Shown in pieces: positions 50,595 to 59,145 of a stretch of 64,000 bases of DNA; the first letter of the stretch is position 1; every line of letters begins with the position of its first letter. Source of the DNA: CAZEVY01 sp964515555 (GTDB taxonomy: Bacteria; Acidobacteriota; Terriglobia; Bryobacterales; Bryobacteraceae). A program made the translations under genes and the position numbers. The DNA is taken from positions 31,725-95,724 of the forward strand of contig CAZEVY010000009.1 of NCBI GenBank assembly GCA_964515555.1, read 5' to 3'. The notes under the pieces are model-generated. The model had not been told where the DNA came from. It did not search any database and saw only the letters and a list, made by a program, of their open reading frames with translations.

Positions 50595-53500
50595 ATGAGA
50601 ACCTTCACACGGCTTTTCGTGTTTCTGACACTTTCCGCGCTGATCCTGGCGCAATCCACAACCTCCCGAATCCGCGGCGTCGTCACCGATGCCAGTGACG
50701 CCCTCGTCCCCGCGGCCGAAGTCGTTGTCCTGCACGAGACCACGGGTTTCTCGCGCACCATGCCGACCAACGAGTTCGGGCAGTACAGCTTCGATGCCAT
50801 GCCGCTGGGGCCGTACACGGTCACGGTGTCCATGTCGGGCTTCAAGAAATACACCACCAAGGCGAACGTGTTGCGCGTCGGCGAGATTCTGACGGTGGAC
50901 GTGCGGCTCGACCCCGGCGCCGTCGCCGAAGTGGTCGACGTGCTGGCGACCGCCGCGCAGGTCCAGACCTCGGAGGCCTCGCTCGGCAACGTGCTCGACT
51001 CGAAGCCGATCGAGCAGCTTCCGCTGAACGGAAGGAACCCCCTGCACCTGATGGCGCTTCAGCCCGGAGTCAGCGGACACGCCTCGCAGGCCACCAGCCG
51101 CTCGGGCACGGTGACGTTTTACGTCAACGGGGACCGCGGACGCGGCATCTACACGACGCTCGACGGCGTCGACATCTCCGACCCGGTGATTCCGCGCGGC
51201 GAGCTTTCGAACATGCTCATCAATCCGGATTCGATCAGCGAGTACCGGGTGATCACCTCGGTCGCCAAGGCCGAGTACGGGCGCAACTCGGGCGGCCAGG
51301 TGCAGGTGGTGTCGCGGCAGGGCACCAACGATATTCACGGCAATCTTTTCCACTTCCACCGCAATACGGTGCTCAATGCCAACGACTTCTTCAACAACCG
51401 CGACAACCTGAAGCGCGAGGTGCTGATCCGCAACCAGTTCGGGGCGTCGATCGGCGGCCCGATCCGGAAGAACCAGACGTTTTACTTCTTCAACTGGCAG
51501 TCGCAGCGCATGGCGCAGAGCATCTCGGAGATCCGCACGGTGCTGACGCCGGAGGCGCGGCAGGGAATCTTCCGCTACTTCGTTGGCGCGCGCAATGCGC
51601 CGGCTCACGTCGACGGAACGGGCCGCCCGGTAGTGCCCGCCTGCGGCGGCGCGACGTCGACGAACTGCTACAAGACCTACAACATGGTCGCCGCCGACCC
51701 GCTTCGGCGCGGCCTCGATCCGCTGATGCGGTCGCAGATCCAGCTGACCAATCCGCCGAACGACTTCACCGCCGGCGACGGCTTCAACACGGCGCGGTTC
51801 CGCTTCAACGCGGCGGCGAATGCGCCCGCCGACCAGTTCCTGCTGCGCATCGACCATCGCCTGGGCGACAAGCACCAGTTGTTCGGCCGCTACGGCTGGG
51901 GCGAGAGCGACCTGCTCGGCGACTACATCAACGGAGGCCTGCCGCGCTATCCGGCGAACGCAGCCAGCTACCCGGGGCGAACCCGCGAATCGGACAGCAA
52001 GGGCGCCGCCGTCGGACTGAACTCGGTGTTCGGCAACAACATGGTGAACGAGTTCACCTTTGGCTTCACACGGAACTCGCTGTTGTTCCTCGACCCGACG
52101 CACCCGAGATTCGAGATCATCTCGAACATTCAGAGCGACCCGTTCCTGTACTGGGGCGGCACCGGGCGCGTTCCCGAGCACATCCAGTTCGGCGACAACT
52201 TTTCGTTCGCACGGGGCGCGCACACCTTCAAGGCCGGCGCCAACATCCGCAAGTACTCGATCGACCAGTTCCGCCGGGCGACCAACTTCTATCCGCGGTT
52301 GACCTTCAGCGCCACGGATGCGCCGGTGTTTCTGGATCCCGGCGCCGGCAGCATCACCGACATGAATACCAACGACCGCAGCACGCTGAACTCGCTGTTC
52401 AACGACCTGATGGGCGTGGTCGGCCAAGTGCGCAAGGTCTTTTACTCCAACGGGAGGGAATTTCCCTCGGCCGACCAGGAGCTGAAGTTCCTCCAGCGCG
52501 CCGGCGAGTACAACTTCTTCTTCCAGGACGACTGGCGCGTGCGGACGAACCTGACGCTGAACATCGGCGTACGGTACGAGTACAACTCGGTGCCCTATGA
52601 CCTTTCGGGCATGCAGGTGGTGAACGACAAGCCGCTCGGCAGCCGCACCGGCGACGTCAGCCTGCTGCCGGCGGGCCCCGGCACCGACCGCCAGTGGTAC
52701 AGCGCCGACAAGAACAACTTCGCGCCCGTGATCGGCTTCGCCTGGACGCCCGGGAAGAACAACCAGTTATCGATCCGCGGCGGCTACCGCGTGGCCTACA
52801 ACCGCCTCGTCAACTGGGCGCTCAACGTGGTCGAGCAGAACCAGCCGGGGACGTCGAAAACCCAGATCCTGCGGCCGAACTCTGCTGCCACGGCGGCGAA
52901 TCCGGCGGCCGTTCGGGCCAGCCTTCCCGCGACGCAGGCGCAGGTTGAACTTCTGCCGGTCGGCGTCGTCGGACAGCCGGTCCAGCGAACGCCGCTGCCG
53001 GATCGCAGCGCGACGCCGCTGTTGTTCGATCCCAACCTGCGCACTCCTTACGTGAGCCAGTGGAACCTGAGCATCCAGCGGCAGATCGCCAACAGCACGG
53101 TGTTCGAGGTCGCCTACGTGGGCAGCAAGGGCACGCACATGTTCCGGATGCTCAACGAAAACCAGGCGACGGTCCGGCCGGAGTTCCTGGAATCTTTCCT
53201 GGCTTATAAGAATGACCGCCGGCGCATCGGCCCGGTGGGAGCGCTGCTGAACACCTATGGCGCTGCCGCCACCGCCGTGCCGGCGTCTGTGAACACCGAT
53301 TTCGATAACAACAACATCGGGGCCTTCATCACGACGATGGACACCAACAGTTTCAACGGCGCGGTCGGAGGGCGCCTGGTGGCTGCCGGGCTCGGCCAGG
53401 GCTACTTCCGGAATCCGCAGTTCGGAACGGCGGCCCTGGGGTGCTCGTGCACCAACACCAGCTACAACGCCTTGCAGGTGTCGGTCAACCGCCGTTTCGC

Positions 53501-54197
53501 GCAGGGGCTGATGTTCCAGACCAACTACACTTTCGCCAAGAGCCTGGACGACATCTCCGACGACACCGACGGACCGGGCCAGGGCCTGCTGATCCCGACC
53601 GACAACAACAACCGCCGGCTCGACTGGGGACGCAGCAGCTACGACATCCGCCACCAGTTCCGCGCGATGGTGATCTACGATCTGCCGTTCGGCCCCGGCC
53701 GGAAGTGGATGCGCATGGGCGGCGTGGTGGGGCACGTGCTCGGCGGCTGGACGACGAACACCATCGTCGACTGGTCGAGCGGCTTCCCGGGATCGGTCAG
53801 CTCGGGGCGCACCACGCTCTGGCCGGGCGTCACGCCGAACGCGGTCTTTACCGGGGACCCGACCCAGATCGGCAGGGTCGACAAGAGCGGGGCGACCGTG
53901 AACTACCTGACCGCTGCGGAGAAAGCGCAGTTCAGCGTGCCGGCCCCGGGCGGTTACGGCGCGGGCCGCAACATCTTTACGGGACCGGGTTTCTTCCAGA
54001 CCGACCTCGGCGTGCACAAGAACTTCCAGATCAGCGAGCGGTTCCGGCTGGAGCTGCGCGGCGAGGCGTTCAACGCCTTCAACAACGTCAATTTCAACGC
54101 GCCGAACTCGACCTCGACCAACGCCTCGTTCGGGGTGATCTCGACGGTGCGCGTTCCTCCGCGCATCGTGCAACTGGCCGGGAAATTCATCTGGTAG
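50595..54197 (+). CDS. TonB-dependent receptor with carboxypeptidase-regulatory domain (Oar-like)
   Basis: 1200 aa from ATG 50595; GGAAAGGA precedes it. Signal peptide MRTFTRLFVFLTLSALILAQ, then the carboxypeptidase-regulatory domain (SRIRGVVTDASDALVPAAEV, MPTNEFGQYSFDAMPLGPYT), a plug-like part (IEQLPLNGRNPLHLMALQPG, VNGDRGRGIYTTLDGVDISD) and a barrel (HGNLFHFHRNTVLNANDFFN, YNFFFQDDWRVRTNLTLNIG, FRLELRGEAFNAFNNVNFN) ending IVQLAGKFIW. It resembles the receptor at 37169-41014 in layout but has different barrel loops. Proteins of this type import polymers in Acidobacteria. No exbB/exbD/tonB or hydrolase sits beside it. Confidence 0.93.
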   Translation: MRTFTRLFVFLTLSALILAQSTTSRIRGVVTDASDALVPAAEVVVLHETTGFSRTMPTNEFGQYSFDAMPLGPYTVTVSMSGFKKYTTKANVLRVGEILTVDVRLDPGAVAEVVDVLATAAQVQTSEASLGNVLDSKPIEQLPLNGRNPLHLMALQPGVSGHASQATSRSGTVTFYVNGDRGRGIYTTLDGVDISDPVIPRGELSNMLINPDSISEYRVITSVAKAEYGRNSGGQVQVVSRQGTNDIHGNLFHFHRNTVLNANDFFNNRDNLKREVLIRNQFGASIGGPIRKNQTFYFFNWQSQRMAQSISEIRTVLTPEARQGIFRYFVGARNAPAHVDGTGRPVVPACGGATSTNCYKTYNMVAADPLRRGLDPLMRSQIQLTNPPNDFTAGDGFNTARFRFNAAANAPADQFLLRIDHRLGDKHQLFGRYGWGESDLLGDYINGGLPRYPANAASYPGRTRESDSKGAAVGLNSVFGNNMVNEFTFGFTRNSLLFLDPTHPRFEIISNIQSDPFLYWGGTGRVPEHIQFGDNFSFARGAHTFKAGANIRKYSIDQFRRATNFYPRLTFSATDAPVFLDPGAGSITDMNTNDRSTLNSLFNDLMGVVGQVRKVFYSNGREFPSADQELKFLQRAGEYNFFFQDDWRVRTNLTLNIGVRYEYNSVPYDLSGMQVVNDKPLGSRTGDVSLLPAGPGTDRQWYSADKNNFAPVIGFAWTPGKNNQLSIRGGYRVAYNRLVNWALNVVEQNQPGTSKTQILRPNSAATAANPAAVRASLPATQAQVELLPVGVVGQPVQRTPLPDRSATPLLFDPNLRTPYVSQWNLSIQRQIANSTVFEVAYVGSKGTHMFRMLNENQATVRPEFLESFLAYKNDRRRIGPVGALLNTYGAAATAVPASVNTDFDNNNIGAFITTMDTNSFNGAVGGRLVAAGLGQGYFRNPQFGTAALGCSCTNTSYNALQVSVNRRFAQGLMFQTNYTFAKSLDDISDDTDGPGQGLLIPTDNNNRRLDWGRSSYDIRHQFRAMVIYDLPFGPGRKWMRMGGVVGHVLGGWTTNTIVDWSSGFPGSVSSGRTTLWPGVTPNAVFTGDPTQIGRVDKSGATVNYLTAAEKAQFSVPAPGGYGAGRNIFTGPGFFQTDLGVHKNFQISERFRLELRGEAFNAFNNVNFNAPNSTSTNASFGVISTVRVPPRIVQLAGKFIW

Positions 54198-54271
54198 CGC
54201 CGGAGTAGAGGCGGGCGGGGATCGTCGCCCGGCGGGCGGCGCGCGCTGTATCATCGGGAGCGGAGGCCCTC

Positions 54272-55552
54272 ATGAAGAACGTCACCCGCCGCGGATTCGT
54301 CGCCGCGGCCGCCGCGCTTCCGGCGGCGGGCGCCTCGAAATCGCACGGCAGGCTGGCGCTGCTCGGCGGCGAGCCCGTGCGCAAGAAGCCGTTCGCCTCA
54401 TGGCCGCGCATCGGGCCGGAGGACGAAAAGGCCTGGATGGAAGTGCTGCGAAGCGGCAAGTGGTACCGCGGCGGCGCACAGGCGGTCGACCGCTTCGAGA
54501 GGAAGTTCGCCGATCTGATGGGGTCGCCGCATTGTCTGGCGACCGCCAACGGCACCAGCGCTCTCCACACGTCGCTGGCCGCGCTCGACGTGGGTCCCGG
54601 CGACGAGGTGGTTGTGCCGCCCTACACGTTCGTCGCGACGATCAACGCCGTGCTGCTGGTGAACGCGCTGCCGGTGTTCGCCGACACCGATATCGAGACG
54701 ATGCAGATGGACGCCGCCAAGGCCGCGGCGAAGATCGGGGATCGGACGCGCGCCGTCATGCCCGTGCATCTGGGCGGGTCGGCGGCCGACCTGGACGCCA
54801 TTCTCGGAGTCGCGCGCGCGAGGAAGATTCCGGTGATCGAGGACGCCTGTCAGGCGGTGATGGGCGAGTGGCGCGGGCGCAAGCTCGGCACGCTCGGCGA
54901 CGCCGGCTGCTTCAGCTTCCAGGCGTCGAAGAACCTCAATTCCGGCGAAGGCGGGGCGATCCTCACGGCGCGCGCGGACCTGGCCGAGAAGGCCTTCACG
55001 TTTCACAACAACGGCCGCGGCCGCCGCGCCGCGCCCGGCGACTTCAGCTATCGCTCCGGCGGCGCCAATCTCCGCATGACCGAGTTCCAGGCGGCCCTGC
55101 TCGCCACGCAGATGATTCGCATCGAGGAGCAGTCGCGCCGCCGCGACGAGAACGCGGCCTATCTGGCGAAGATGCTTGCGGAGATACCGGGCATCCGTCC
55201 GGCGCGGCTTCACGACGGCTGCACACGCAACGCCTGGCACATCTTCATGCTGCGGTACGACAAGGGCGCTTTCGCCGGCGCGTCGCGGGCGCTGTTTTTG
55301 AAGGCGCTGGCGGCCGAGGGCATTCGCGCTTCGGGCGGTTATCGCCCGCTGAACAAGGAGCCGTTCCTGCTCGACGCCGTACGCTCGAAGGCGTACCAGG
55401 CGCTCTATCCGGCCCGGACGCTCAACCGCTGGGTGGAAGAGAACGAGTGCCCGGCCAACGACCGGCTGTGCGGCGAGGCGGTATGGCTCGGCCAGACGAC
55501 GCTGCTCGCCGAGCGCGCCGACATGGAGCAGATCGCCGAGGCGTTCCGAAAG
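54272..55552 (+). CDS. DegT/DnrJ/EryC1/StrS-type PLP aminotransferase with Tat signal, 3' end in gap
   Basis: 427 codons before the N run. Motif order is that of sugar aminotransferases: PFASWPRIGPEDEKAWMEVL, TANGTSALHTSLAALDVGPG, EVVVPPYTFVATINAVL, IPVIEDACQAVMGEWRG, and the PLP lysine in FSFQASKNLNSGEGGAI. The N-terminus NVTRRGFVAAAAALPAAG is a twin-arginine signal, so export is predicted, which is unusual for a sugar-nucleotide aminotransferase but known in Planctomycetes and Acidobacteria. Only a few C-terminal residues are lost in the gap. No sugar-nucleotide genes lie near. Confidence 0.88.
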
Positions 55553-55652
55553 NNNNNNNNNNNNNNNNNNNNNNNNNNNNNNNNNNNNNNNNNNNNNNNN
55601 NNNNNNNNNNNNNNNNNNNNNNNNNNNNNNNNNNNNNNNNNNNNNNNNNNNN
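55553..55652. other. 100-N scaffold gap
   Basis: It separates the aminotransferase (plus) and the uracil-DNA glycosylase (minus); both lose their C-termini here. The 100 N is a placeholder. The true distance must be longer, because the glycosylase alone should need about 40-60 more residues. Confidence 0.85.
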
Positions 55653-56169
55653 TCGCCGGCATGCCGCGGTCCCGCGACGCCGCGAGATAGGCGTCGAAGG
55701 CCAGCCTCCCGAGCGCCACCACGACTCGCACCCGCGGCAGGAGGTCGATCTCCCGCACCAGCCACTCGCGGCACGTCCGGAGCTCGGCGGGCGACGGCTT
55801 GTTGCCCGGCGGCGCGCAACGGACCGCGGCGGTGATCCAGGCGTCGCGCAGGACCAACCCGTCGCCGCGCGACCGGCTCGCCGGCTGCGACGCGAATCCG
55901 GTGGCGTGCAGGACCTGGAACAGGAAGTCGCCCGAGCGGTCGCCGGTGAACATGCGGCCCGTACGGTTGGCGCCGTGCGCTCCCGGCGCGAGTCCGACGA
56001 TCAGCAGCCGCGCCGCCGGGTCGCCGAACGAGGGGACGGGGCGGCCCCAGTATTCCTGGTCGCGATAGGCGCGCCGCCTGACGCGGGCGATTTCGGCGCA
56101 GTGCGACCGCAGTCTGGGGCAGCGCTCGCAGGCGACCACCTCGGCCAGCAGCGCGGCCACCGGGTCCAC
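55653..56169 (-). CDS. Family 5 (UdgB-like) uracil-DNA glycosylase, 3' end in gap
   Basis: 172 aa before the gap. The 4Fe-4S cysteines are present: Cys14 and Cys17 (CERCPRL), Cys118 (AAVRCAPPGN) and Cys133 (RTCREW). Motif GLAPGAHGANRTGRMFTGD (residues 59-77) is typical of the thermophile/UdgB branch (family 5) rather than family 4. It removes uracil from DNA in base-excision repair. The catalytic C-terminal motif is lost in the gap. ATG 56169 is 2 nt after the stop of the upstream barrel gene, so both probably share a transcript. Confidence 0.85.
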
Positions 56170-56171
56170 GG

Positions 56172-56828
56172 CTACCGGAACTGGAAGACGATGCCGGCGG
56201 AGCCTTCGATCATCTTGTAGATCCCGCCGAACTGCGCCGGGTCCGCCGACGACAGCTCGTAGGGTTTGCCGCCGAGGTACTGCCGGAAGTCGGCGCGGAT
56301 GGCCAGGCCGCTAAACAGCCGGATCTTGATGCCCGCGCCGTAGTTCACGCCGTAGTTGCGCGTCGGAAGGCCGTTGAACTCGGCGATGTCCGGCGCGCGG
56401 TAGTCGAGGGCCTGGAGGCCGAAGGCCAGGTAGGGGCGGACGCGCTCGCCGCGCGGCATCATGTACATCAGGAAGTTGTAGTGCGCGAGGCGCATCTTGA
56501 CCTTGCCCTCGCGCGTTTCCCGCGCCGTGGCGCCTTCGGGGATGACGTTGGCTGTCATGGTCCCGCGCAGTTCGTAATAGCCGATCTCGTGGCCGTAGTA
56601 GCCGCGCGTGTTGAGTCCCAAGCGGATGCCGTAGCCGTTCTTGCCTTTGAGCCGGGTGTCGTCGTCCTTGGCGTCGGATTCGATGAAGGAGCCAAGCTTT
56701 CCGCTGAATCGCGGATACATGCCGCCGACGCTGACCTCGAATTTCTGCGCCGAGGCGGTGGCGGTAAGTAGCATCAGGGGGATCGAGCGAAGGAGCAGCC
56801 GCGCCGGGGCGGCGGTGACGAATCTCAA
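56172..56828 (-). CDS. Outer-membrane beta-barrel protein
   Basis: 218 aa with a signal peptide (PARLLLRSIPLMLLTATASA). The body has alternating hydrophobic strands and tight turns typical of an eight-stranded OmpA/OmpW-like barrel: FEVSVGGMYPRFSGKLGSF, YGIRLGLNTRGYYGHEIGYY, VRPYLAFGLQALDYRAPDIA, YGVNYGAGIKIRLFSGLAIR and ADFRQYLGGKPYEL, with a C-terminal aromatic (FQFR). Function is not clear. It is 2 nt from udg. Confidence 0.8.
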   Translation of the reverse strand: MRFVTAAPARLLLRSIPLMLLTATASAQKFEVSVGGMYPRFSGKLGSFIESDAKDDDTRLKGKNGYGIRLGLNTRGYYGHEIGYYELRGTMTANVIPEGATARETREGKVKMRLAHYNFLMYMMPRGERVRPYLAFGLQALDYRAPDIAEFNGLPTRNYGVNYGAGIKIRLFSGLAIRADFRQYLGGKPYELSSADPAQFGGIYKMIEGSAGIVFQFR

Positions 56829-56933
56829 TCGTTCCTCCAGCGGGACAGTTGGCGGCGAAGCATGTGGCAGGGAAGACCCGAATACCCGATTGTACCCCGA
56901 TCCGGGCGAGAGCCGACCGCCGCGCGGTCGGCC

Positions 56934-59135
56934 TTACCGCAACACCGTCTTTTCCACCGACTGGTTGTCGTTGGCGTCGGCGACGCGTACGGCGATGGCC
57001 GTCTCTCCGGCCGGAGCGTCCACGGTAATCGCGTAGTCGTGCTGGCGCGAGTCCGTCAGGCGCGTGGTGGGTTGCGCGACCAGCCACTCGCCGCCGTTCA
57101 CCGAGTACTCCGCTTTCTTGAGGAGACTCAGGGCGTCGGCGGCGTGCCAGCGCGCCTCGATCTTCCCGCCGTTGCGCGACGCCGTCAGGCCCGAGATCGC
57201 GGGCGGCGTGTTGTCGATCGTGAACGGCTCGCCTTCGAGCGACCCGGAGAGCGCCTGGTGCGGCGGATTGTCGGGCGCGTCGGTGGCGGTGACGCGCAGG
57301 CGGTATTCGCCGTCGGGGAACGCCGTCGAGTCCCAACTCAGATTGCGTTCGCGGACGTTCTCCTTGAGCAGCTTCCAGGTGGATTCGCGCACCCCGCGAA
57401 TCTCCACCTTGTACTGGAGAATGTCGGCGTTGTCGTCCCGGGCGATCCAGCGCGCTCCGATCTGCCCCTTGGCGTACTGCATCGTGACGCCGGAGTCGAC
57501 CGGCGGCATCGCGGGCGTGGAGCGGCGCGCGCGCCCCATCGCCGGCAGCGTCAGGCTGGTCGACGGCGTCAACGTGAGCGACTGGGCCGGGAAGCGGTAG
57601 TTGGCCGGTGTGGCCTCGATCTCCTCGACCACCGGCGCGACGTTCTTCGCCAGGTGCGCCACCTCCACCGACCCGATCGCCGGCGATGTCCCGTCGGCCG
57701 CCGCCGTCAGCGTCAGCCGGTATTGCAGGAAGCGCGCCGCGGGTGAGGCGATCCGTCCCCCCGAGGAATTCAGGGGCGCCGCCGCCCACGGGCTCCAGTT
57801 GCGCTGAGGCCGGTCCAGGTTGCCGCTGCGCGTCTCCACGGCGACCGCGCCCGCCGCCGCCGCCGCGCCGTACTCGATGCGTCCCCAATAGGTGAAGAAG
57901 CCCGCGTCGAGCGCTTCACTCTCGTAGGTTCCCTGGCGCTCGTTTTCGGGGCCGAGCCGGAAGAGCTTGCCGATGTTGCCGGTGACGGCGTAAATGCGCC
58001 CCTGCGCGCCGGGGAACAGGCCCGTCACCTGGGTCGGGGACGCCGTCACCAGGAGCGAATACTGGAAGTCGGACTCCAGCCGGTAGATGGCGCCCTTGTT
58101 GCCGGTGCCGATCACCGCGCGTCCGGCGGCGTCGAAGGCGATCGCGTAGACGAGTTCGGTGGCATGGGTCCAGACGCGGCGCGGGTAGCCGTCCGGGTCG
58201 ATGCGATAGACGTCGGAGCCGCCGGTCACCTGCGTCGCACCGGCCCCGAAGCTCGGCGGAAACGCCACCGGCGGACGCTGTCCGACCGTGAGCGTCACGC
58301 CGGGGCCGGCGGTGCTCGAGACCGGAGGCGCCACGGGCGGCGGCGCGGGCAGGTCGGGCAGGGCCGTCGAGGGCGCCTTGTTGCCCACCGCGGCAGCGTA
58401 GATCGATCCATCGCGCGCAACCGCCACGGCGGTCACCTCGCGCTTCGGCGCCTGATAGAGGACGAAGCCCTCGCCCGCGGGCGAAACGCGCAGGATGAGG
58501 CCGCCCGGCTCCGTCCCGACGATCACGGCGCCCGAGCGGTCGATGGCCAGACAACGCACGTGAGCCTCCTCGGTGCGGAAGAACACCGAGCCCGCGCCCG
58601 CCGGCGTCACGCGGTGAATCTCGCCGCGGTCGCCGGTGGCGACGTACAGGTCGCCGCCGGGATGAAAGGCCATCGCCCAGATGTACTTCGACTGCGGATC
58701 GTAGAAGACTTCCGGCTTGCCGTCGCGCGCGACCCGATAGACTTTGCCGTCCGGCGCCGTGGCGGCGTAGACCTGGCCGCGGGCGTCGACCGCGAGCGCG
58801 TGGATCTCGAGACCCGGTAGTTCGGCGAGCGTCTTACCCTTGCCGGAGGCGTCGATCTGGAACACCCGGGCCGTGGCGGCGCCCGGTCCGCCGCCGCCGG
58901 CGTAGAGGTTGCCGGCCGGGTCCTCGGCGAAGGCCCACAAATACGGCGTCGCGGCGTCGAACAGCTCGGCGAAGACCGGCGCCAGGAACAGCCGCCCGTC
59001 ACTGCGCAGCGAGAGCTTTTTGAGCGACCCCTTCTCGAAATCGGCCTGGGTCGCGTGACGCCAGGTGCGCGTGTCGACCGCCAGGGCGGCCGCGGCGAGA
59101 AAAAGGGCGGCGGAAACCGGATACTTCCATTTCAT
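56934..59135 (-). CDS. Exported beta-propeller protein, partner of the S55 peptidase
   Basis: 733 aa with a signal peptide (MKWKYPVSAALFLAAAALA). The N-terminal half is an NHL/WD40-like propeller: AFAEDPAGNLYAGGGGPGAA, ALAVDARGQVYAATAPDGKV, MAFHPGGDLYVATGDRGEIH, LAIDRSGAVIVGTEPGGLIL and AVARDGSIYAAAVGNKAP. The C-terminal half has fibronectin-III-like strands (YTWGRIEYG-like turn, LSWDSTAFPDGEYRLRVTAT, AISGLTASRNGGKIEARWHA). No catalytic motif is seen; it should bind or scaffold. It lies 10 nt after the S55 peptidase gene, so the two form an operon. Confidence 0.85.
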   Translation of the reverse strand: MKWKYPVSAALFLAAAALAVDTRTWRHATQADFEKGSLKKLSLRSDGRLFLAPVFAELFDAATPYLWAFAEDPAGNLYAGGGGPGAATARVFQIDASGKGKTLAELPGLEIHALAVDARGQVYAATAPDGKVYRVARDGKPEVFYDPQSKYIWAMAFHPGGDLYVATGDRGEIHRVTPAGAGSVFFRTEEAHVRCLAIDRSGAVIVGTEPGGLILRVSPAGEGFVLYQAPKREVTAVAVARDGSIYAAAVGNKAPSTALPDLPAPPPVAPPVSSTAGPGVTLTVGQRPPVAFPPSFGAGATQVTGGSDVYRIDPDGYPRRVWTHATELVYAIAFDAAGRAVIGTGNKGAIYRLESDFQYSLLVTASPTQVTGLFPGAQGRIYAVTGNIGKLFRLGPENERQGTYESEALDAGFFTYWGRIEYGAAAAAGAVAVETRSGNLDRPQRNWSPWAAAPLNSSGGRIASPAARFLQYRLTLTAAADGTSPAIGSVEVAHLAKNVAPVVEEIEATPANYRFPAQSLTLTPSTSLTLPAMGRARRSTPAMPPVDSGVTMQYAKGQIGARWIARDDNADILQYKVEIRGVRESTWKLLKENVRERNLSWDSTAFPDGEYRLRVTATDAPDNPPHQALSGSLEGEPFTIDNTPPAISGLTASRNGGKIEARWHAADALSLLKKAEYSVNGGEWLVAQPTTRLTDSRQHDYAITVDAPAGETAIAVRVADANDNQSVEKTVLR

Positions 59136-59145
59136 GTTGTTTGGA

